From: Candidatus Pacearchaeota archaeon
Lineage (GTDB): Archaea; Nanobdellota; Nanobdellia; Pacearchaeales; GW2011-AR1
Direction: 5' to 3'
DNA length: 13,618 nucleotides
NCBI GenBank assembly: GCA_002688875.1
Contig: NZDU01000061.1
Coordinates: 1-13,618, forward strand
The position numbers and the translations under genes are program-made. The first letter of the stretch is position 1. Each line of letters begins with the position of its first letter. The notes under the pieces were generated by a model. It saw nothing but the letters and a program-made list of their open reading frames with translations. It did not search any database and was not told where the DNA came from. Shown piece by piece: positions 1 through 5,128 of this stretch.

Positions 1-8
1 ATTACGGA

Positions 9-93
9 GTGACTAGAGGTTAGGAAGCTGGGGTCCGGAGCGAAGCGGAGGACTGGCCCGAAGGGCCACCCTTTAGGGCCCAGAGGATGTCAC
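9..93. ncRNA. Possible structured RNA with a four-way junction
   Basis: Seen directly: GTGAC (9-13) can pair with GTCAC (89-93), and CTGGG (28-32) with CCCAG (79-83). Inside the second stem, three hairpins follow one another with no unpaired base between them: GTCC/GGAC (33-36/50-53, tip GCGAAGC), TGGCCC/GGGCCA (54-59/63-68, GAA loop) and CCC/GGG (69-71/76-78, TTTA loop). Such a compact cruciform in an AT-rich genome suggests a folded RNA or a palindromic repeat. I could not match it to RNase P RNA, SRP RNA, 5S rRNA or tRNA landmarks. The strand is unknown, and the 5' part may lie outside the window. Confidence 0.35.
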
Positions 94-206
94 GTTTTGA
101 GTTTGTGGGTGTCTGTGGTGGTGGGGTTGATGATATTATTTTGGAATAGAAGGATAATTGATCAGTTTATTTATTAATAAAAAACCCACCACTCGCTTCG
201 TTCGTT

Positions 207-222
207 CCGCAGCAAGCTGCGG
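207..222. repeat. Palindromic hairpin A (CCGCAG-CAAG-CTGCGG)
   Basis: A 6-bp perfect stem with a CAAG tip, followed by GGGGTATTTTAACC. The sister hairpin at 254-276 has the same GCAAGC centre and a near-identical GGGGTATTAACC follow-on, so the two look like members of one repeat family. On the minus strand both start with ATACCCC. Confidence 0.55.
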
Positions 223-232
223 GGTATTTTAA

Positions 233-294
233 CCTTCAACTTAATGCGCCCCACCCCTCGGAGCAAGCTCCCGGGGTATTAACCCAGTTGAAGG
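233..294. repeat. Long nested inverted repeat with hairpin B at its tip
   Basis: CCTTCAACT (233-241) is the exact reverse complement of AGTTGAAGG (286-294). Inside, TAAT (242-245) can pair with ATTA (278-281). The tip is CCCC/GGGG (254-257/273-276) around GGAG-CAAG-CTCC (260-271). The whole forms a ~62-nt imperfect hairpin. It lies 40 bp past the stop codon of the minus-strand gene at 335-706. It could be a terminator, a REP-like palindrome or a miniature inverted-repeat element. Confidence 0.55.
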
Positions 295-334
295 AATAAA
301 ATTTGGTTTGATAAAATAAGTTTTAAAAGATAAA

Positions 335-706
335 TTAAAGGTTTATCATTTTTGCGATGTCGCTTATGATTATTGTGTTTTTCATTTTTCCTGATAGGGC
401 GTTTATCCAGGTTATTATCCAAAGGACGAACCATAGGACCCATGCTAGGTTTGAGATGAAGGAGAAGTTTGGTAGGGCCCAGATTATGAGTTCAGCTATG
501 AATAGAACTAGTCCGTGTTTTGCGTAGTACATGACGTATTTGTCGTCTCTCCATGCTAGTAGGGCTATTATGAAACCTATTATTGTGAAGAAACTTGCTA
601 TGAAAGCTTTTAGGGTTTGGTGGTTGTTTGAATTAATTTTATTGTTTTTATTTTTAGGATTGTCTTTAGACTTATTATTTTTAGAAGTTGATTTCTTTTT
701 TGCCAT
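335..706 (-). CDS. Small membrane protein with Lys/Asn-rich N-tail, Tic20/DUF4870-like
   Basis: This is a 123-aa protein. Residues 1-30 are a hydrophilic Lys/Asn/Ser tail. Three hydrophobic segments follow at about 32-52, 60-78 and 84-104. The stretch DDKYVMYYAKHGLVLFI at ~54-70 resembles the core of archaeal DUF4870/Tic20-like proteins, where a conserved H/G motif opens the second helix. The basic N-terminus should stay in the cytoplasm under the positive-inside rule. The ATG overlaps the stop of the upstream gene as TAATG, so the two are co-translated. No enzymatic motif is visible. The family call is by resemblance only; the operon and membrane topology are firm. Confidence 0.75.
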   Translation of the reverse strand: MAKKKSTSKNNKSKDNPKNKNNKINSNNHQTLKAFIASFFTIIGFIIALLAWRDDKYVMYYAKHGLVLFIAELIIWALPNFSFISNLAWVLWFVLWIITWINALSGKMKNTIIISDIAKMINL

Positions 707-1089
707 TAGTTAGACTCTTGTATAAGATTAATTCCAGTGACTAGTCCCCAGATCCATGCTGCAATTAGGATTGGTATTCCGATTAGGATTATTGATAATA
801 GTCCTCCGATTACTGCTAGGATTAATTGCCAGATTCCGGCCTTTGTTTTTCCACCAATTAGGCTTCCAAGTCCAGGGATAACAAGTACGTTTAATAATAG
901 GGCGATTATGGCAATTGTTTTATCGGGTCCTTTTCTTTTTGAACCTTTAGTTTTTCTTAGAGATTTATTAGAAATTCTTTTGCTTCTAGATTTTGATTTT
1001 TTAGCGACTAGTTTTTTCACTGCTGGTTTTTTGGTTGCAGACTTCTTAGCAATTTTTTTCACGTTCTTTTTAGCTTTTTTATTAGCCAT
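706..1089 (-). CDS. TM2-like membrane protein with long poly-basic N-terminal tail
   Basis: This is a 127-aa protein. Residues 1-58 are almost entirely Lys/Arg/Ser/Ala (KKxAKK-type repeats), resembling histone H1-like or bacterial nucleoid tails. Two hydrophobic segments follow: ~59-79 ending in PGLGSLIGGKTKAG, and ~88-121 containing GIPILIAAWIWGLVTG. A glycine-rich turn between helices and a terminal WxWGLxxGI pattern are typical of TM2-domain proteins. It is the first gene of a two-gene operon with the protein at 335-706. A TATA box 22-29 nt upstream indicates a leaderless message. The tail could bind nucleic acid or acidic lipid at the inner membrane face, but this is inference. Confidence 0.78.
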   Translation of the reverse strand: MANKKAKKNVKKIAKKSATKKPAVKKLVAKKSKSRSKRISNKSLRKTKGSKRKGPDKTIAIIALLLNVLVIPGLGSLIGGKTKAGIWQLILAVIGGLLSIILIGIPILIAAWIWGLVTGINLIQESN

Positions 1090-1110
1090 GTTGTAATATA
1101 TATTTTAGGG

Positions 1111-1118
1111 TTTATAAA
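1111..1118 (-). promoter_or_regulatory. TATA box of the membrane-protein operon
   Basis: TTTATAAA lies about 25 nt upstream of the ATG at 1089 (minus strand), the archaeal box A position for a leaderless transcript. Confidence 0.65.
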
Positions 1119-1177
1119 TGTTTTATTTTTTGTTTTTTGAAAGTTTGTTTTTTCTTTTTGATTTTTAGTTACCAATA

Positions 1178-1189
1178 AGTTTTAAAACT
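1178..1189 (+). promoter_or_regulatory. TATA box of tRNA-Ile
   Basis: The palindromic AGTTTTAAAACT is centred about 28 nt before the mature tRNA 5' end at 1212. This is the expected archaeal box A spacing. Confidence 0.55.
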
Positions 1190-1211
1190 ATGAATTGCTT
1201 TGGAGATTGAT

Positions 1212-1286
1212 GAGCCTGTAGCTCAGCCAGGTTAGAGCGCCTGTCTTATAAGCAGGAGGTCCCAAGTTCAAATCTTGGCAGGCTCA
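1212..1286 (+). tRNA. tRNA-Ile, anticodon UAU
   Basis: A full cloverleaf can be drawn by eye. The acceptor stem is GAGCCTG (1212-1218) with CAGGCTC (1279-1285) and discriminator A1286. The D stem is GCTC/GAGC (1221-1224/1235-1238). The anticodon stem is CCTGT/GCAGG (1240-1244/1252-1256, one T-G wobble) with loop CTTATAA, giving anticodon TAT at 1247-1249. The T stem is CCAAG/CTTGG (1262-1266/1274-1278) with loop TTCAAAT. The variable loop is 5 nt. CCA is not encoded and no intron is present. UAU reads AUA directly. Most archaea instead decode AUA with a CAU tRNA modified to agmatidine by TiaS; Nanoarchaeum and Korarchaeum are known exceptions with UAU. Confidence 0.92.
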
Positions 1287-1305
1287 TTTTATTTTTAGAT
1301 TGTTT
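1266..1305 (+). repeat. Copy 1 of duplicated tRNA 3' end
   Basis: The tRNA T-arm/acceptor 3' half from GTTCAAATC through CAGGCTCATTTT (1266-1290) recurs exactly at 1369-1393. The similarity continues into the following TTTTTAGATTGTTT with one base change and one extra T. This copy belongs to the intact tRNA. Confidence 0.8.
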
Positions 1306-1368
1306 GAACTTGTCCCACTCAGAAATCTGAATAATTTCTGATTCCTCAATTCTCACGAATCTTCGGAT

Positions 1369-1409
1369 GTTCAAATCTTGGCAGGCTCATTTTGTTTTTT
1401 AGATTGTTT
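1369..1409 (+). repeat. Copy 2 of duplicated tRNA 3' end
   Basis: This is a direct repeat of 1266-1305, offset by 103 bp and exact over the first 25 bases. It has no tRNA 5' half. It looks like an att-type relic of an element that integrated at the tRNA 3' end, or of a tandem slip. The spacer (1306-1368) contains the inverted repeat CAGAAAT/ATTTCTG and a small ATC-TTCG-GAT hairpin. Confidence 0.75.
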
Positions 1410-1418
1410 TTGGAAAAG

Positions 1419-1428
1419 TATATATATT
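1419..1428 (+). promoter_or_regulatory. TATA box for gene at 1448
   Basis: TATATATATT is centred ~24 nt before the ATG at 1448, consistent with a leaderless start. It lies just past the second tRNA 3'-end copy. Confidence 0.6.
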
Positions 1429-1447
1429 ATGATGTTGTGGTTTATGT

Positions 1448-1753
1448 ATGGGAAAGAAGCTTAAGGGAGGTAGAATTTTTCGTGATTGTGTGATGATGGG
1501 TGGTCTTTTGCTGAGTCCTGCTGTTATTTATCATGGATATGAGATGTATAGCGAAAGTTTTCGGGGCGTATCTGAGGTTCAAGAGAATAGTGATTATTCT
1601 TGGGAAGGTCCGAAAATGCAAAGATTTGGAGGTCTTTCAAGTATTATCGTGGGAGTAGGTATGTTCACATTGGTAGGGGGAAGTTTGGCTTATCAATGGC
1701 ATAGGGAAGGGAGAGAAAATAACGATGGTGATAATCTTGAGGAAAGTAGATAG
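1448..1753 (+). CDS. Hypothetical two-helix membrane protein
   Basis: This 101-aa protein matches no family I recognise. A short basic start (MGKKLKGGRIFRD) precedes a first hydrophobic segment at ~14-32. A polar Ser/Glu-rich loop of about 30 residues (33-61) follows, then a glycine-rich second segment at ~62-82 and an acidic/Asn-rich tail (83-101). The predicted topology is both ends in the cytoplasm with the loop outside. The ATG sits the right distance from a TATA box. An alternative in-phase start upstream is not apparent. Confidence 0.65.
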   Translation: MGKKLKGGRIFRDCVMMGGLLLSPAVIYHGYEMYSESFRGVSEVQENSDYSWEGPKMQRFGGLSSIIVGVGMFTLVGGSLAYQWHREGRENNDGDNLEESR

Positions 1754-1841
1754 GTTAGAGATATTGAGTGTAGGGATGTTAAGATATTAGATAAGAATTT
1801 TAAAAACTATTTCTAAAAATACTGTTTAAAATGTAATAATG

Positions 1842-1849
1842 TTTAAATA
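1842..1849 (+). promoter_or_regulatory. TATA box of surface-protein gene
   Basis: TTTAAATA lies ~25 nt before the ATG at 1871, consistent with a leaderless mRNA. Confidence 0.6.
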
Positions 1850-1870
1850 AGAATATGAATAGATTGGGTT

Positions 1871-3478
1871 ATGAAAAAAGAGAAGTTATTGGTATTTGTT
1901 TTTATGTTGGTGGTAGTTGTGGGGTTGAGTTTCGTTAGTGGGGCTATTAAGACCAATAAGGATAGTTATAATAATGGGGATCCTGTTTATTTGATTAGTA
2001 CAAGTGATCCGTTGTGTTATTTGGATTTGGAGGTTGTTAAGGCTTTTGTTGTCGAGGATAGGGAGTGGACTGGGGGAGAGGTTTTGAATGATGCTCGTGG
2101 GGATTCTAGTGAAGTTCCTAATAAAAGATTTAATCGGGAGCAACTTTTGGAGGATGCAGTTATAGGGAATTTTGATGTGGTTATTGATTGTAATGATAAT
2201 GGGATTTATGATTCTGGTGAGCCTATCTTTGATAGTGGGTTCGAGGTTGTTGCTAAGAAAGGTGTTGGGAGGGTTTTGGATGGGTTGTTGATTGAAGATT
2301 TTTCTTGGAATTATGATCCTGAAGAGATTGATTTAGAGGTTGAGATTTTGCAGGTTAAGATTAGTGTGGCAAATGAGGGAGTTAAGTTGAGTAGTTTGGA
2401 TATGGCTTTTAATAATATTCCTTCATTGAATTTACAGAGTGTTGAGATTTATGTTGATAATAATGGTGATGCTAAGTTAGATGGTGAGGATGTTAAGATT
2501 GGAGAGTATGTTCCGGAAGGGGTTATCTCGAATAGGGAATCTGCGGAGGTTATTCTGGATTATGTTTTGAATGATGATGTAGAGAAGAGTTTATTGGTGG
2601 TTTATAGATTGAAGGAAGATGTTGATAATGGGAAGTATTCTATAAGGTTGAATTCTTTGTTAGGTGTTGGTGAGATTACTGGAGAGAATATTAGTTTTCT
2701 TGGGCTTTCGAAGGAGTCGAGTGTATTGACTGTGGTTGATGCTAAGAGTTGTTTGGGCGCTTTGGCTTTGGAACTTGATCCTAGTAGTTCTTATGAGAAT
2801 GCGGTTGTTAATGCTAAGGTTAGTAATTTGAATGGTTGTGATGGGTTTAAGGTTTCCTTGAGAGATCAGCCTTGTTATCTTCCTGTTAGGGATGTTGCGA
2901 GTTGTGTTGTTAAGGATGGAAAGTGTGAGGGAGAGGTTATTACTAGTGGGAGTAAGACTTATTATGCTTGTTTAGATAAGAATAATGATGATGATTTTGT
3001 GGATACTGGAGAGAGTGTTCCTGCTGAGTATGAGTTTTTGGTTAAGGAGGTTGAGGTTGTTGAGGAAGATGAAGAGGAGGATGAGGAAGGAGTTGAAGGA
3101 GAGAATGGTGAGGGGAATGAAGGTGAAGGGAATGGTGGTGGGATAACTGGGGGGGTGGTTAATGAAGGCGGGTTTGCTGGAAATTTAGTTAATAATGATT
3201 CGTTTTTGGTTTTGCTTGAGGTTACGTTGTTGTTGATATTATTTGTTTTGGTTATGATATTGTTTAAGTTGGGTGGGAATGCTAGGGTGTCTGGTGGGGA
3301 GAGTGATGTTCAGGGATTGTTGGATGATGATGACGAGGATGAGATGGAAGAGAAAAAGGATAAGAGTGATAAGAAAGGGAATGGGAAGGATGATAAGGAT
3401 AAGAAAAAGGAAGATGATAAAAAGGATATTGGGGATTTGTTTGATGAGGATGAGGAAGGGGATGATAAGGATAATTAG
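1871..3478 (+). CDS. Secreted, membrane-anchored surface protein with EF-hand-like calcium loops
   Basis: This is a 535-aa protein. Residues 1-24 form a signal peptide (MKKEK, a long hydrophobic core, then SGA). Three Asp/Asn loops resemble EF-hand or dockerin calcium sites: DCNDNGIYDSGE (106-117), DNNGDAKLDGED (196-207) and DKNNDDDFVDTGE (369-381, one residue longer). Residues ~140-290 look like a beta-sandwich domain. Six cysteines fall between 294 and 367 and could form disulfides. A Glu/Gly-rich linker (~391-437) leads to one strong transmembrane helix (~444-467). The cytoplasmic tail of about 68 residues is made almost only of Asp, Glu and Lys. The expected location is the outer face of the membrane with the tail inside. 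No enzyme motif is seen and the ligand is unknown. Acidic content may be exaggerated by GAT/GAG/AAG low-complexity drift. Confidence 0.8.
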   Translation: MKKEKLLVFVFMLVVVVGLSFVSGAIKTNKDSYNNGDPVYLISTSDPLCYLDLEVVKAFVVEDREWTGGEVLNDARGDSSEVPNKRFNREQLLEDAVIGNFDVVIDCNDNGIYDSGEPIFDSGFEVVAKKGVGRVLDGLLIEDFSWNYDPEEIDLEVEILQVKISVANEGVKLSSLDMAFNNIPSLNLQSVEIYVDNNGDAKLDGEDVKIGEYVPEGVISNRESAEVILDYVLNDDVEKSLLVVYRLKEDVDNGKYSIRLNSLLGVGEITGENISFLGLSKESSVLTVVDAKSCLGALALELDPSSSYENAVVNAKVSNLNGCDGFKVSLRDQPCYLPVRDVASCVVKDGKCEGEVITSGSKTYYACLDKNNDDDFVDTGESVPAEYEFLVKEVEVVEEDEEEDEEGVEGENGEGNEGEGNGGGITGGVVNEGGFAGNLVNNDSFLVLLEVTLLLILFVLVMILFKLGGNARVSGGESDVQGLLDDDDEDEMEEKKDKSDKKGNGKDDKDKKKEDDKKDIGDLFDEDEEGDDKDN

Positions 3479-3482
3479 GTAA

Positions 3483-3491
3483 TTATTTAAA
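3483..3491 (+). promoter_or_regulatory. TATA box for gene at 3513
   Basis: TTATTTAAA is centred 26 nt before the ATG at 3513. This supports ATG 3513 as the leaderless start over the in-frame TTG at 3507. Confidence 0.55.
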
Positions 3492-3512
3492 GCTGATTTT
3501 TTTGGGTTGATT

Positions 3513-3914
3513 ATGAGTTATGAAGGAATTATAATCGAAGAGAGTTTAGAGAATAGAGATGTTTTAGATAGGGTTGAGATTGTTAGTACTAGGGTCGAGG
3601 AAGTTACTGACAAACATAAAACTCCTTGGATTGATAAATGGACGTTGCATTCTGTGGAGGTTTCTGAGGATATTGTTGAGAGGGTTGCTGAAAAATTGAG
3701 CGAGTCTATTGATAGGGAACATGGTGATTCTTGGTATATTGATTTTAAGAATGATATGTTTCATTATATAATATTTTTAAATAAATTTTTTAAAGTCGAT
3801 AGATTGAAGCCTGAACAATATGGAGAGGTTGTTCAATATGGAGTGGGTTTGGGAATTCCAGATTATCAACTTTCTTTTGATCCAAATTGGGAAAAGAATC
3901 CGGATAGATTATGA
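3513..3914 (+). CDS. Conserved protein of unknown function
   Basis: This is a 133-aa cytoplasmic protein starting MSYEGIIIEESL. I chose ATG 3513 because the TTG two codons earlier is weaker and the TATA box fits 3513. The central part (KTPWIDKWTLHSVEV, then an amphipathic helix VAEKLSESIDREH, then SWYIDFKNDMFHYIIF) has the conserved Trp/His/Asp pattern of a small alpha/beta domain. I have an impression that similar proteins occur in other archaea and bacteria, but I cannot name a family. There is no signal peptide and no membrane segment. It sits alone between the surface protein and the LAGLIDADG gene, with its own promoter. Confidence 0.7.
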   Translation: MSYEGIIIEESLENRDVLDRVEIVSTRVEEVTDKHKTPWIDKWTLHSVEVSEDIVERVAEKLSESIDREHGDSWYIDFKNDMFHYIIFLNKFFKVDRLKPEQYGEVVQYGVGLGIPDYQLSFDPNWEKNPDRL

Positions 3915-3951
3915 AAATAATGGGTTTGTTAAGTAAACTTTTCTGGAAAAG

Positions 3952-3959
3952 TTTAAATA
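3952..3959 (+). promoter_or_regulatory. TATA box of LAGLIDADG gene
   Basis: TTTAAATA lies ~26 nt before the ATG at 3981, implying a leaderless mRNA. Just upstream, CTTTTCTGGAAAAG (3939-3952) is a small palindrome that could serve as a terminator or an operator. Confidence 0.6.
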
Positions 3960-3980
3960 ATTGTATTTCTTATGTAACTA

Positions 3981-5126
3981 ATGAAAAATGTGGTGCATAT
4001 TTGGGAATTAGAAAGAGTATATATTAAACTTAATTTGGACTTTCTTGATGAGATTAATAGAATGATTAAGAAAAAATTTGGATCAAAGTCTAAGTTTTAT
4101 GAACAAATTATTAAAAATAATGAATTGTCTTTTTCCACTTTTAAGAATATATTGAAGAAATCGAATATGAAAAATTTCTTTGTTCCTCTGAGTATTTATC
4201 TCAAAATTGTTATTAATCTAGGAGTTACTAGGGAAATATTAGAAAGAAATATTGTTGCATATAAAACTGGAAGGGGGAGTAATTACGTTGATAACCCAAT
4301 TCTACCTATAAAAATTACTCCAATATTTGATATGGTATTAGCTCATAATATAGGTGATGGGACAGTTATAAATTCAAAAAATGGAAGATTGCCTTATTTT
4401 GGATATAGGCAATTTAATGAATATTATAGAAAATTGTATATAAAAAAGATAGAAAGTTTATTTGGTAAAATAAAATTTAAGGAAGATTATTTTCATAGAT
4501 CTACTAGGTCTTATTGCCCATCAGTTTTATCTAGTTTGTTTTTTAATTATTATAATTTAGGTGTTAATAGTTTTTTGTCAAAGAGTGCAAGATTGCCTGA
4601 GGAATTATTTAGAAAAAATAGGGAACATTTATTAGCTATATTGATTGCCTTTGTAATTGATGAGGGGCATATTGATTCTTCGATGATTGTTATTGTTCTG
4701 AAAAATAAACTTTTAATAAATGATCTGAAAAATATCTGTGATTTACTTGGTTATAATTCTAAGATAACTTATCGAAGTGGAGAGTATGAGGATTATGGGT
4801 ATTTGAATATTTTGAGAGATGGGATGATAAAGTTTTATCATGATTCTTTGTTATTAAGAAAGAAGTATTTTGTGGTTGATCTAGGTGTGAAAGGGAAAAA
4901 GATAGAAGATTCAATTAAGATATATTCGAGGAAATTGTATAAAACAAAGGGAAATCGGGATATTATTTTGTCAATTTTAAAGAATGAACAACTGTCTGTT
5001 AATCAATTAGCTAATAGGGTAAATATGACTAGGCAAGGTGCGAGATTTCATATACATAAACTTTTAAAAGAGAATATGATCAAGATAGTAGATAAAAATG
5101 ATCCTAATTGGATTTATGGAGTTTAA
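3981..5126 (+). CDS. Stand-alone LAGLIDADG protein with N- and C-terminal helix-turn-helix domains
   Basis: This is a 381-aa protein. Residues ~20-95 look helical and HTH-like (GSKSKFYEQII, then VPLSIYLKIVINLG). LAGLIDADG motif 1 is at ~114-130 (VLAHNIGDGTV, acid D126) and motif 2 at ~217-231 (LLAILIAFVIDEGH, acid E228). Both acidic residues needed for DNA cleavage are kept. Residues ~320-370 form a winged helix (RDIILSILKNEQLSVNQLA, then TRQGARFHIHKLLKENM). It is not inside an intron or intein. It could be a homing nuclease or, like bacterial WhiA, a regulator built from the same fold. The gene is clearly richer in A, in AAA and ATA codons, than its neighbours, which suggests transfer. Its stop lies 2 nt before the ychF start, so the two are probably co-transcribed. 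Confidence 0.85.
   Translation: MKNVVHIWELERVYIKLNLDFLDEINRMIKKKFGSKSKFYEQIIKNNELSFSTFKNILKKSNMKNFFVPLSIYLKIVINLGVTREILERNIVAYKTGRGSNYVDNPILPIKITPIFDMVLAHNIGDGTVINSKNGRLPYFGYRQFNEYYRKLYIKKIESLFGKIKFKEDYFHRSTRSYCPSVLSSLFFNYYNLGVNSFLSKSARLPEELFRKNREHLLAILIAFVIDEGHIDSSMIVIVLKNKLLINDLKNICDLLGYNSKITYRSGEYEDYGYLNILRDGMIKFYHDSLLLRKKYFVVDLGVKGKKIEDSIKIYSRKLYKTKGNRDIILSILKNEQLSVNQLANRVNMTRQGARFHIHKLLKENMIKIVDKNDPNWIYGV
5118..5121 (+). promoter_or_regulatory. Shine-Dalgarno site deciding the YchF-like start
   Basis: GGAG ends 7 nt before ATG 5129, inside the last codons of the LAGLIDADG gene. It supports ATG 5129 over the in-frame TTG at 5108. A TTTTAAAA at 5062-5069 could be a separate weak promoter. 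Confidence 0.5.
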
Positions 5127-5128
5127 GA

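Larger units (their letters stand above)
1..334. other. Gene-free, hairpin-rich region
   Basis: No convincing protein gene was found here on either strand. The first ~95 bases and 205-295 are much more GC-rich than the rest of the window and are built of short stem-loops, described separately. Bases 95-180 are T/G-rich and 295-334 are AT-rich, with nothing recognised in either. The region lies downstream of the minus-strand membrane-protein operon, so part of it may act as that operon's terminator. Confidence 0.6.

Noticed and set aside
1..110. Left-edge structure as RNase P RNA, SRP RNA or rRNA
   Set aside because: The conserved landmarks (GAGGAAAGUCC and ACAGAA of RNase P, the GGAAGGAAGCAGC-like loop of SRP, rRNA 3' ends) are absent.
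3867..5114. Similar DPNW-coding stretches ending the 3513 gene and the LAGLIDADG gene, as possible insertion repeats
   Set aside because: Only about 12 of 14 bases match and the flanks do not. This is too short to support a duplication, unlike the 59-bp case.
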